Source: Comamonadaceae bacterium
GTDB lineage: Bacteria; Pseudomonadota; Gammaproteobacteria; Burkholderiales; Burkholderiaceae_C
Assembly: GCA_013297875.1 (NCBI GenBank)
Contig: JAAFIW010000026.1
Location: forward strand, 1 to 61,534
DNA: 61,534 nt
Reading direction: 5' to 3'
Shown: one piece after another, positions 1 to 7,366 of the stretch
Layout of the letters: each line of letters starts with the position of its first letter
How positions within the stretch are numbered: the first letter of the stretch is position 1
The notes under the pieces: generated by a model
Databases searched by the model: none
What the model was told of the DNA's origin: nothing
The model's input: only the letters and a program-made list of their open reading frames with translations
Position numbers and translations under genes: made by a program

Positions 1-66
1 GTGGAGATAGACGGCCACCGAACAGGTGGCTCCAAGAGTTGGGGCCGCGTTAGCGTCCCCGTTTAG
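1..66 (+). CDS. possible C-terminal tail of a gene cut by the window edge
   Basis: Frame 1 is open from the window edge to a TAG at 64-66, giving 21 residues ending in Val-Ser-Val-Pro-Val. A small hairpin (66-80) follows at once. The stretch is too short to recognise a family, and coding status is uncertain; frame 3 is also open to a stop at about 50. Confidence 0.25.
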   Translation: MEIDGHRTGGSKSWGRVSVPV

Positions 67-90
67 CCGCTTTGAGCGGCTCACAATATT

Positions 91-114
91 GAAAACCCCC
101 GGCTTTGCCGGGGG
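91..114 (-). terminator. rho-independent terminator of the thioesterase-GNAT gene
   Basis: An 8-bp perfect GC-rich stem (CCCCCGGC / GCCGGGGG, loop of 3) lies at 96-114. Read on the minus strand it is followed by TTTTC, so it fits an intrinsic terminator about 50 bp beyond the stop codon at 162. Confidence 0.7.
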
Positions 115-120
115 ATGGTT

Positions 121-155
121 ATTCAATAGCTGCTTGAGCAATAAATACATGGGCT
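121..155 (+). repeat. family A dispersed repeat, copy 1
   Basis: Carries the core AGCTGCTTGAGCA followed by the ATACATGGGCT tail. The similarity extends to about 172, so the last codons and stop of the minus-strand gene (162-164) lie in the extended element. Confidence 0.85.
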
Positions 156-161
156 GGTGGC

Positions 162-1025
162 TTATTTGACCAATTTTTTGACCATTTCGATGTGCGCAAT
201 GCCCGCTTCGTGAAACACCTCGCCGTGCGGCGCATAGCCCAGTCGCTCATAAAACCCCTGGGCACTGCACTGGGCATGCAGCACCACCTGGGTGTCGCCC
301 CGCTCGGCAGCGGCCTGCATCAGCGCCAGCAGCACCTGGCGGCCCAGGCTGCCGCCGCGCAGCACACGTGAAACTGCCATGCGGCCAATGCGGGCCACGC
401 CGGGTGCGTGTTGCAGCAGGCGGCCGGTGGCCACGGCCTGGTTGAGGTGGTTGAACACCACCGCATGCACCGCCGTGTGGTCGGCTTCGTCCCACTCAAT
501 CTCTTGTGGCACGCCTTGCTCCTGCACAAACACCTCGGTGCGCAACGGTGCGGCGGCCTCGCGCAGGTCTTGCCAGCTGCCCACTTGCAAGCGGGTGGTG
601 CCCTGCCCGGCTTCAAAACCCAGCATCAAATCGCGCAGCGGCTGCGGCACGGGTTTGGATGTTTGCGTGGCCGGGTCAGCAAATACATAGAGCAGCTCAC
701 CCGACACCAACAGCTTGTCTGCGCAAAAAATGCCGCCCACAAACTGCATCGACGAATTGCCGATGCGCGCGCACTTCATGCCAATGGCCAACTGGTCGTC
801 ATACCGGGCCGAGGCGTGGTATTCCAGCGTGGCCTTCTTCACATACATGTCGCCACCCAACAGGTGCATGGCCTGCTCGTAGGGCAAGGCCAGCGCCCGC
901 CAGTAGTCGGCCACAGCAGTGTCCAGGTACATCAGGTAGTGACCGTTGAACACGATTTTTTGCATGTCCACCTCTGCCCAGCGCACGCGCAGGCGGTGGA
1001 AAAAACGGAAGTCTTGGGTTTTCAT
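162..1025 (-). CDS. YbgC-like acyl-CoA thioesterase fused to a GNAT acetyltransferase
   Basis: Predicted 287-residue two-domain protein. Residues about 1-135 form a hot-dog (4HBT/YbgC) thioesterase, with the family's N-terminal region R-W-A-E-V-D ... N-G-H-Y-L holding the likely catalytic Asp. Residues about 145-287 form an ElaA-like GNAT domain: the stretch F-V-x-E-Q-x-V-P near 165-172, then the acetyl-CoA loop region I-G-R-M-A-V ... G-G-S-L-G-R-Q. The ATG at 1025 was chosen because the longer frame upstream runs into a non-coding repeat (1044-1206) and its translation is low-complexity. Thioesterase activity on acyl-CoA and N-acetyl transfer are family knowledge; substrates are unknown. The two domains are separate genes in most bacteria. 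Confidence 0.85.
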   Translation of the reverse strand: MKTQDFRFFHRLRVRWAEVDMQKIVFNGHYLMYLDTAVADYWRALALPYEQAMHLLGGDMYVKKATLEYHASARYDDQLAIGMKCARIGNSSMQFVGGIFCADKLLVSGELLYVFADPATQTSKPVPQPLRDLMLGFEAGQGTTRLQVGSWQDLREAAAPLRTEVFVQEQGVPQEIEWDEADHTAVHAVVFNHLNQAVATGRLLQHAPGVARIGRMAVSRVLRGGSLGRQVLLALMQAAAERGDTQVVLHAQCSAQGFYERLGYAPHGEVFHEAGIAHIEMVKKLVK

Positions 1026-1043
1026 GGGTTGAGGGATTAGAAA

Positions 1044-1206
1044 TTTGAACGCAGAGGACGCAAAAATGACGCAGAGTGCGCAGAAGAATTCAAAAGACAA
1101 ATCAATTTTGGTTCTTCTTATTTTGGTTCTTCTTTTTGCCCCTTTTGCGTCCTCTGCGCGACCTTTGCGCCACTTTTGCGCCACCTTTGCGACCTCTGCG
1201 TTCAAA
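1044..1206. repeat. family B long inverted repeat (GCAGAGG type), copy 1
   Basis: The left arm starts TTGAACGCAGAGGACGC and the right arm ends CCTCTGCGTTCAAA. Between them are degenerate reiterations of GCAGAGNNCGC on one side and of its complement on the other, so the whole can fold into one long imperfect hairpin. The stop codon of the esterase gene (1202-1204) lies in the right arm. Confidence 0.8.
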
Positions 1207-2164
1207 AAGCAACTTCAAATGCTCGCGCCAAAGCCGCAGCCATGTCCGCATGCGCCTGTCGCGCTTCGGGAATCACACGCCCCATTTTGATGAACTCATG
1301 CGTCACGCCCCGGTAGATTTCCAGATCGACCGGCACACCGGCTGCGCGTAGCTTGTCGGCATACAGCAGGCCTTCATCCACCAGTGGGTCGCACTCGGCC
1401 AGGCCGATCCAGGCGGGCGCCACACCGTCGACATCGGATGCGTTCAGCGGGGCGAAGCGCCAGTCGTCGCGTTGGTCTTTGCGGATGTACTGCCTGAAAA
1501 AGTAGTTGATGTGCTCGGTTTCCAGCACCAGGCCTTGCCCAAACTGGCTGTGTGACGGCGTGTCTTGGTGGGCGGTGCAGCCGGGGTAGATCAGGAGTTG
1601 CAGCGCCAGCGGTATTCCCGCGTCGCGCGCCAGGATGGCGGCGACGGCGGCCAGGGTGCCACCGGCGCTGTCGCCGCCCACGGCCATGTGGGTGTGGCCG
1701 CTGGGTGTGGTGGATGCTCCTATTTGTATAGCTGCTTGAGCAATGAATTCTTGGGCGGATTGCATATCTTGCACTGCAACCGGGAATTTGTGCTCGGGCG
1801 CGAGCCGGTAGTCCACCGACACCGCGATGCAGCCGGCCAGGCGGCTGATTTCGCGGCACAGCACGTCATGCGTGGCCACGCTGCCAATGGTGAAACCGCC
1901 GCCGTGAAAGTACAGCAGCACCGGCAGTTTTTCGTGCGACGGGGCATACAGCCGCGCCGGGATGGGGTGGCCATCGTGCGCGGGAATCGCGAGCGCTTCA
2001 ACCCGGGCCAGCTCGGCACGCGGCACTTCCAGCACGTTGGCACCGGCCTCGTAGGCGGCGCGGGCATCGGCGGGGGCCAGCGTGTGCAGCGGCGGGTGGC
2101 CCGCACGCGCCATGCGGCGCAGCACGTCGCGCATGGCAGGGGTCAACAAACGATCAAAGCTCAC
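1202..2164 (-). CDS. alpha/beta hydrolase, hormone-sensitive-lipase family esterase
   Basis: Predicted 320-residue esterase. It shows the oxyanion motif HGGG, nucleophile elbow G-D-S-A-G-G, an acid region A-E-C-D-P-L and a catalytic His in V-T-H-E-F, all in family IV (HSL) order. A GTG start at 2164 is chosen because it overlaps the TGA of the upstream gene as GTGA, a classic coupled arrangement; the longer frame would run far into that gene. A family A repeat (1716-1756) lies in frame and encodes residues about 137-150, giving a segment A-A-I-Q-I-G between the core strands and the nucleophile. Likely hydrolyses short acyl esters; true substrate unknown. Confidence 0.85.
   Translation of the reverse strand: MSFDRLLTPAMRDVLRRMARAGHPPLHTLAPADARAAYEAGANVLEVPRAELARVEALAIPAHDGHPIPARLYAPSHEKLPVLLYFHGGGFTIGSVATHDVLCREISRLAGCIAVSVDYRLAPEHKFPVAVQDMQSAQEFIAQAAIQIGASTTPSGHTHMAVGGDSAGGTLAAVAAILARDAGIPLALQLLIYPGCTAHQDTPSHSQFGQGLVLETEHINYFFRQYIRKDQRDDWRFAPLNASDVDGVAPAWIGLAECDPLVDEGLLYADKLRAAGVPVDLEIYRGVTHEFIKMGRVIPEARQAHADMAAALARAFEVAF
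1716..1756 (+). repeat. family A dispersed repeat, copy 2, inside a coding region
   Basis: The core AGCTGCTTGAGCAATGAATTC and the GGGC tail are present. Translated on the minus strand it adds an in-frame peptide to the esterase without a stop. Confidence 0.8.
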
Positions 2165-3024
2165 TTGAACTGCACGCTCACTGGCTGCGCACCGGCCAGG
2201 CCGCTGTAAGTCACGCGCACTTTCAGCCCCGCCTTGGGTGGCAGCAGCGGCGAAAACGAACCCAGGCTGATGAGTTGCCCCGGCTGCATGGCCAGGCCCT
2301 CTTGCGCCAGCGCCTGGGCCAGCCACACCACGGCATTCAGCGGGTGATCCAGGATGTCGCTGCCCTTGCCTTTGCCCAACTCGGCACCCGCGTCGTCTGA
2401 GAGCACCACCACCATGTCGCGCAACCCGTCCAGCATCGCGTAGCGCTCGGCGCGCGTGGCGGGCACGGCAATCGGCTTGCCGGCCACGCCCAGCCGGGCC
2501 CCCACGTTGATAGCGTTGATCGCCGGGCCGTTGAGCTTGGGCGGGGCCTGCACCATCAAATCGGGCAGTTCGATGAAGGGAATGACCTGGTCAATCGCCT
2601 GCAATACGTCCATGGGCGTTTTAGCCTGGTTGATGCTGGCACTGCGCACCCGCACCAGCATGTCAGCCTCAAACAGCGGGCGCGCACCAAACGCCGCATC
2701 CACCACCGCGCCATCGGCCAGCACCATGCCGGGATACAGCTTGCCCCACACCGGCTTGTCGTAGTTAAAGCGCTTTTGCACGGCCGGGTTGGTCAGTCCG
2801 GCCTTGTAGCCCACTGGGGTGCCCATGGATTTTTCCAGCAAGGCGTTGAACTTGGCGCGGCTGCAGCGGCCATCTTCCTCGGTCAAGCCCTCAGGGTTGA
2901 CGGCGGGTTGGCGGGCGGCGTATTGCGTGGCCATGTCTTGGGCCTGTGTGTCGGTCAGGCAGGCGGCGTGGGCACTGGCTGTGTACGCCAGCAGGACGGC
3001 GGCAAGGGAAAAAGTGTGTTTCAT
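2161..3024 (-). CDS. exported 2-keto-4-pentenoate hydratase-like (FAH superfamily) protein
   Basis: Predicted 287 residues. The N-terminus is a clear Sec signal peptide (basic M-K-H, hydrophobic core, cleavage near A-H-A-A at about 20). The remainder resembles MhpD-type 2-hydroxypenta-2,4-dienoate hydratases and related decarboxylases, with regions such as G-Y-K-A-G-L-T and the P-F-I-E-L-P-D segment. Enzymes of this family normally act in the cytoplasm in aromatic meta-cleavage, so the signal peptide is odd. It ends in a 4-bp overlap with the esterase and is divergent from the alcohol dehydrogenase. Function in the periplasm is unknown. Confidence 0.75.
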   Translation of the reverse strand: MKHTFSLAAVLLAYTASAHAACLTDTQAQDMATQYAARQPAVNPEGLTEEDGRCSRAKFNALLEKSMGTPVGYKAGLTNPAVQKRFNYDKPVWGKLYPGMVLADGAVVDAAFGARPLFEADMLVRVRSASINQAKTPMDVLQAIDQVIPFIELPDLMVQAPPKLNGPAINAINVGARLGVAGKPIAVPATRAERYAMLDGLRDMVVVLSDDAGAELGKGKGSDILDHPLNAVVWLAQALAQEGLAMQPGQLISLGSFSPLLPPKAGLKVRVTYSGLAGAQPVSVQFK

Positions 3025-3082
3025 GGCGTGTCCGGGTCGTTAAAGTGCGGGCATCGTATTCCCACCAAACAAAGAGACAACT

Positions 3083-4219
3083 ATGGCTTTCATCTACTAC
3101 ATCACCCAGATTCAATTTGATTTCGGCGCCATCAAGCTGCTCAAAGCCGAGTGCGAGCGCGTGAGCATCAGCCGCCCGCTGGTGGTGACCGACGCGGGCG
3201 TGAAAGCCGCTGGCGTGCTGCAAAAGGCGCTGGATGTTTTGACCGGCATGCCCGTCGCCGTATTCGACCAAACCCCCAGCAACCCCACCGAGGCCGCCGT
3301 ACGTGCCGCAGCGGCCCTATACAAATTACACAACTGCGACGGCCTGATTGCGGTCGGCGGCGGCTCGGCCATCGACTGCGCCAAAGGCGTGGCGATTGCC
3401 GCCAAGCACGAGGGCCCGCTGGCCCACTACGCCACCATCGAAGGCGGGTCGCCGCGCATCACCGAGCGCGCCGCGCCGCTGATTGCCGTGCCCACCACCA
3501 GCGGCACCGGCAGCGAGGTGGCGCGCGGGGCCATTCTCATCGTCGACGACCACCGTAAGCTGGGCTTTCACAGCTGGCATTTGGTGCCCAAAGCCGCTAT
3601 TTGCGACCCCGAACTCACGCTGGGCCTGCCCGCCAAACTGACGGCTGCCACCGGCATGGACGCCATTGCCCACTGCATGGAAACCTTTATGTCCGCCGCC
3701 TTCAACCCACCGGCCGACGGCATTGCGCTGAACGGCCTGGCCCGTGGCTGGGCCCACATCGAGCGCGCAACCCAAGATGGCAGCGACCGCGAAGCCCGCT
3801 TCAATTTGATGAGCGCTTCGATGCAAGGCGCAATGGCCTTTCAAAAAGGCTTGGGCTGCGTGCACTCGCTCAGCCACAGCCTGGGCGGCGTCGACCCGCG
3901 CTTGCACCACGGCACCTTGAACGCCATGTTTCTGCCCGCCGTAGTTCGCTTTAACGCACAGGCCGAATCGGTGCAAAAAGACAAGCGACTGGAACGCATG
4001 GCGCACGCGATGGGCCTGACTTCAGGCGGCGACGTAGCCGAGGCGATCACCGACATGAACGCCCGGCTGGGTTTGCCCAAAGGCCTGGGTGAAATGGGTG
4101 TGCAGCGCGACTGGTTTAAGCGCGTGATTTCCGGGGCGCTAGCGGACCATTGCCATAAGACGAATCCGCGGATTGCGACGGGCGAGGAATATGCGGAGAT
4201 GCTGGGGGCGGCGCTTTGA
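3083..4219 (+). CDS. iron-containing (group III) alcohol dehydrogenase
   Basis: Predicted 378-residue NAD(P)-dependent alcohol or aldehyde oxidoreductase. The nucleotide-binding motif G-G-G-S-A-I-D-C-A-K and the P-T-T-S-G-T-G-S-E motif are intact. Metal ligands expected for the family are visible as D-A-I-A-H-C-M-E and H-S-L-S-H-S-L-G-G, plus a later His pair in R-L-H-H-G. The start lies 58 bp from the divergent hydratase-like gene, so the two may share a control region. Substrate unknown; maleylacetate reductase-like roles are possible given the neighbour. Confidence 0.9.
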   Translation: MAFIYYITQIQFDFGAIKLLKAECERVSISRPLVVTDAGVKAAGVLQKALDVLTGMPVAVFDQTPSNPTEAAVRAAAALYKLHNCDGLIAVGGGSAIDCAKGVAIAAKHEGPLAHYATIEGGSPRITERAAPLIAVPTTSGTGSEVARGAILIVDDHRKLGFHSWHLVPKAAICDPELTLGLPAKLTAATGMDAIAHCMETFMSAAFNPPADGIALNGLARGWAHIERATQDGSDREARFNLMSASMQGAMAFQKGLGCVHSLSHSLGGVDPRLHHGTLNAMFLPAVVRFNAQAESVQKDKRLERMAHAMGLTSGGDVAEAITDMNARLGLPKGLGEMGVQRDWFKRVISGALADHCHKTNPRIATGEEYAEMLGAAL

Positions 4220-4261
4220 GAATTTGGCGATTTACATTACAACTTTCGGAACTAATTTCAA

Positions 4262-4933
4262 ATGATCAACGACACAGTTCAACAGTTATTTCAAATCATT
4301 GCTACCGCTGTAATCGCAGCTGCCGCAACCGGCGGAATTTTCTGGAAAATAATAGAGAAAGCAATTGATAAAAAGTTTGCCATCGAACAGCATCGACAAA
4401 ATACAGTATTTTCAAGAGTAGACCTTCGGAGGGCGGAAGCAGTTATTGACCTGAACGGACAACTTAGAAATTACATGCTGCGCCTATCCTATTTCAGTCC
4501 AAAGATTACCTTTCAAACTTATCCAGCCGAAAATTCGGCACTTTCGGATGCTGTGGTTTGGTGCTTGGAAATGCAGCAAGATGTCAAAAACATAATTGAA
4601 TCACAATCCAAATTGCAATTGTTTTTACCAAAATTCTTTCCTGAAAATTTTTTTATCTGGTATCTTTTGGAAAATGACAATATTACTAATTTGGCAAATA
4701 TATTCATGCAATTAGGTCAAACCGAAGAGTTCAAGAGCTTATCTGACTCCGAAAAACGAACCCTCCTTAATAGCAAGAAAACTGATTTTTATAAAAACCC
4801 AAATCCAGCTCATACTTTTGTGATAGCCAGGCGGATTTATGACGATATTGAAAGAATTTTTCATTCCGTTGGCGACATACCACCTATGGAACCACTACCG
4901 CCATTGCCAAACGCCCGAGAGATGCCCATTTAA
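4262..4933 (+). CDS. hypothetical protein with N-terminal membrane anchor
   Basis: Predicted 223 residues. A hydrophobic stretch at about 11-30 (I-I-A-T-A-V-I-A-A-A-A) is followed by a basic, largely helical soluble region, so it is probably a single-pass membrane protein facing the cytoplasm. Base composition is clearly more AT-rich than the surroundings, with many AAA/AAT/TTT codons, suggesting horizontal acquisition. No family recognised and no strong Shine-Dalgarno sequence. Confidence 0.6.
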   Translation: MINDTVQQLFQIIATAVIAAAATGGIFWKIIEKAIDKKFAIEQHRQNTVFSRVDLRRAEAVIDLNGQLRNYMLRLSYFSPKITFQTYPAENSALSDAVVWCLEMQQDVKNIIESQSKLQLFLPKFFPENFFIWYLLENDNITNLANIFMQLGQTEEFKSLSDSEKRTLLNSKKTDFYKNPNPAHTFVIARRIYDDIERIFHSVGDIPPMEPLPPLPNAREMPI

Positions 4934-5095
4934 CTCCGCGTCCCGGTGACGCGCTGCTTGTTGACTTGGCCCAGCTTCCAGCCATGTGGGCTGAAGACCG
5001 ACACATGCCTCAAACCGTCATTGCTGCGCAGGTGGCAATGACGGCCTGAAATAAGGCAATGGGTTTTGCAGAGGTTCTTTTAGAAAGAAGTGGTT

Positions 5096-5142
5096 GCAGC
5101 GCATGTAGAGATTGCTGGGGCAGCTATGAAAAATGAAGTGAA
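5096..5142 (-). repeat. degenerate family A repeat (subfamily with GATTGCTNGGGCAGCTA)
   Basis: Matches the copy at 7313-7358 better than the main family. Both read AGATTGCTNGGGCAGCTA followed by AAAANTGAAGTGA. Confidence 0.6.
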
Positions 5143-5153
5143 TTCCGTAAACC

Positions 5154-5167
5154 TTACACTGGTGTAA
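5154..5167. promoter_or_regulatory. palindrome overlapping the ribosome-binding region of the DUF4419 gene
   Basis: TTACAC-TG-GTGTAA ends 2 nt before the ATG at 5170, where a Shine-Dalgarno sequence would be; none is visible. It could be an operator or an RNA hairpin blocking initiation. Confidence 0.35.
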
Positions 5168-5169
5168 TC

Positions 5170-6327
5170 ATGATCACTTTCTCCATTTCCGAGGTTCCCC
5201 CAGGGAAGCTTTACGAGCCACTAGAGGCAATCAGCAGCGTTCACAGCCTACTCAACAAGCCTGTAGAAGCCATGCACTGCCCCGTGGATACATTGGTGTC
5301 TTGTGATACGACGCATGCGTTTGTGAAAGCCGCACACGATGCGTTCTACGACCATCATCCCATGGTGATTCGCCCCGATGACATATGGTTTTGTATTGCC
5401 CAAGGTTTCGCAACACACGTCGGGCAAAACTCCGAAAAACTCAGATCAAAATTCGTCAAACACGATGGCAAGAAAAAATTGGTCGTATCGCGAACAGATT
5501 TTTTTCTTGGTCAAAAAAACCCGTGGCACGAAGTTTTCTCAGCGTTCTCAGACCAAATTGGTCAACAGGTCGGCGAGATAAAGGACCTTTTGACTGCCCG
5601 CTTTTCCACGACCACCATCACAGAAGCCGCCGCTTACGACATTTGCTTGATGGATACCTTTCAATGTTATTTTGACTACGAGGTTCGAGCAGGTTGTGGA
5701 ATACCGGCCTTCACACTGCTTGGAACAGCCGATGACTGGGCGTCGATGATTCCGCGTGTTGCTCAAATCGCCGAATATGGTCTTGAAACCTGGGTATTGG
5801 CGTTGGAGGGGGTGCTCAAGAAAATTGCCGAAACAGCAGCAGGCAACGTAGATAAAGAGTTTTGGAAATCATTTTTTCGTTATCAAAGTGGTTCAGGGCC
5901 AGCCGAATTGACGGGGTGGATCGTTACGCTATTTCCATATCTAACCGTTGATTGGAACACCAAGGCACTTGGCCCCAACGAGTACCTGAAAAATTGGCGC
6001 GAAGCACATGAACTAGCGTCTCGCCGCACCGGTTTTTTGCGTTTCAACGATGTCAAGGGGCCTTCTATCGGGTCAATTCCGCAGGGATTGGTGAGCGCGC
6101 CAGTGCATCTTTTGGATATCAGCACTGGCGCTGAGCATGATCTTCGCTTTATTGCAGGAATGTTTGGCGTTGGTCAAGACACAGCAACCGGCGCACTGTC
6201 AGTCATATTTGGTTGGGCAATCGTTTATGACGTTTTGATGCCCACCTCAGAGGAACCAGTAAATTTGTCAATTGATTTCGATGCTACTGATATACAAGTG
6301 ATCCTGCGAAAGCCGCGAAAAGCGTGA
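5170..6327 (+). CDS. DUF4419 domain protein
   Basis: Predicted 385-residue soluble protein. The region A-F-Y-D-H-H-P-M-V-I-R-P-D-D-I-W followed by Q-G-F-A-x-H-V and a later K-F-V-K-H-D-G-K-K-x-L matches the conserved start of the DUF4419 family as I remember it. This family is found in eukaryotes and scattered bacteria and has no settled function. Composition is less GC-rich than most of the window, and with the preceding gene it forms a probable acquired islet. No signal peptide or membrane segment. Confidence 0.7.
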   Translation: MITFSISEVPPGKLYEPLEAISSVHSLLNKPVEAMHCPVDTLVSCDTTHAFVKAAHDAFYDHHPMVIRPDDIWFCIAQGFATHVGQNSEKLRSKFVKHDGKKKLVVSRTDFFLGQKNPWHEVFSAFSDQIGQQVGEIKDLLTARFSTTTITEAAAYDICLMDTFQCYFDYEVRAGCGIPAFTLLGTADDWASMIPRVAQIAEYGLETWVLALEGVLKKIAETAAGNVDKEFWKSFFRYQSGSGPAELTGWIVTLFPYLTVDWNTKALGPNEYLKNWREAHELASRRTGFLRFNDVKGPSIGSIPQGLVSAPVHLLDISTGAEHDLRFIAGMFGVGQDTATGALSVIFGWAIVYDVLMPTSEEPVNLSIDFDATDIQVILRKPRKA

Positions 6328-6386
6328 TTGTCTGGGGCCAACGAACAAACCACTGGCAATCAATTCCGAACGAGAAAAGTGGCTCC

Positions 6387-6429
6387 AGCCCATGTATTCA
6401 TTGCTCAAACAGCTATTATGTTTGTAGCA
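6387..6429 (-). repeat. family A dispersed repeat, copy 3
   Basis: AGCCCATGTATTCATTGCTC at the start, then AACAGCTATT and GTAGCA; it sits between the DUF4419 and VOC genes. Confidence 0.85.
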
Positions 6430-6461
6430 GACGGGCGTTGAATTGAACAGGATCGCAAGTT

Positions 6462-6842
6462 GTGAACCAGACCGTCATCCCCCAACTGCGCATCACCAGC
6501 GCGTCCATCAGCCTGCCTTTCTACATCGATGGCCTTGGCTTTGCGGTGGACTGGAAACACCAGTTTGAACCGGGCTTTCCCGTGTTTGCCCAAATCACCC
6601 GGGCGGGGCAAACCCTTTTTCTCACCGAACACACGGGCGACTGCCAGGTGGGTGGTGCGGTCTACCTGCTGGTGCCGGATGTGGACGACTGCTACCAACA
6701 ATTCACCCGGCGCGGCATCGCCACGCCTGAACAACCGCAAGTCACGCCGTGGGACACACGGGAGATGGTGGTGGTGGATCCGGATGGCAACCGGCTGAGG
6801 TTTGCAAGCGATCTCAATACCGACCCGAACACCGACGCCTGA
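6462..6842 (+). CDS. VOC (glyoxalase/bleomycin-resistance) family protein
   Basis: Predicted 126 residues with the paired beta-alpha-beta-beta-beta layout of VOC proteins. The N-terminal half ends in a Q-T-L-F-L-T-E strand, and the second half has the characteristic strand V-V-V-D-P-D-G-N-R-L. Starts with GTG at 6462. Members bind metals or sequester small hydrophobic or thiol substrates; the specific role cannot be told. It stands alone downstream of a family A repeat. Confidence 0.8.
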   Translation: MNQTVIPQLRITSASISLPFYIDGLGFAVDWKHQFEPGFPVFAQITRAGQTLFLTEHTGDCQVGGAVYLLVPDVDDCYQQFTRRGIATPEQPQVTPWDTREMVVVDPDGNRLRFASDLNTDPNTDA

Positions 6843-6849
6843 GCGTTAT

Positions 6850-7230
6850 CTACGCGCGGCACAGCATGTCAATCACCTGCCGCCCGTTTTTTCGGTACAC
6901 CGAAAAATCACTGTCCAGCGTCAGCACCGGGCTTTGTGGGTTCAGTTCAGCCAGGCGCACCAGACAGGCATCGGCCAGCGACATGGGCACGTTCGTGTAG
7001 CGACGCACTAATGCCAAAGTGGCACTGTGGTCATCTGAAAGTTGCATTCCAATGCTGATAAAACCCTCGCCCACCATTTCAATCAGCGCTACGCGAGCAC
7101 CGGGCGTTTGCCGGGTCAAGTAAGTGGCTTCGGCCAGCACGGCCTCGCAGGTCAGCATGGGGGGCTGAATTTCGCGGAGTTTTTGCACCACCCAAAGGTG
7201 CGCAGCTTCATTCCGGTTGAGCAGGGCCAC
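6850..7230 (-). pseudogene. PIN-domain (VapC-like) toxin, N-terminally truncated
   Basis: The 126-residue frame keeps the later PIN acidic positions: a Glu in C-E-A-V-L-A-E-A, Asp in S-L-A-D-A-C and Asp in L-T-L-D-S-D-F. The family's first strand with the invariant Asp (normally D-T-N before P-L-V-A-L-L) is missing. The only start is a GTG at 7230; the frame upstream meets TGA at 7240-7242, although the codons just before the GTG still read N-P-L, suggesting a frameshift or deletion. No antitoxin gene lies upstream, only a degenerate repeat. Probably a dead toxin relic. Confidence 0.6.
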
Positions 7231-7312
7231 CAGAGGGTTTCAAGACGCGGTGCGGGCCGAGGCGGCCAATCTGTGCTTTGCTGTGGCGGTATTTTCAAGT
7301 GAAGGGTGACAT

Positions 7313-7358
7313 CAGCCCAGGTAAAGATTGCTAGGGCAGCTAACAAAAGTGAAGTGAT
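7313..7358 (-). repeat. degenerate family A repeat, second subfamily copy
   Basis: Begins CAGCCCAGGTAAAGATTGCT, then AGGGCAGCTA. It lies between the decayed PIN gene and the patatin-like gene. Confidence 0.6.
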
Positions 7359-7366
7359 TTGACAGC

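Larger units (their letters stand above)
4934..5169. other. intergenic region with a degenerate repeat and a palindrome
   Basis: No gene is apparent. It holds a degenerate family A copy (5096-5142) and a palindrome just before the DUF4419 start. The string TTTTGCAGAGGTTC at 5065-5078 recurs near 15541. Confidence 0.5.

Noticed and set aside
1045-1351. Short plus-strand frames starting M-N-A-E-D-A-K in family B elements
   Set aside because: The same peptide beginning appears at other B copies because the repeat itself reads this way; no gene context or codon bias.
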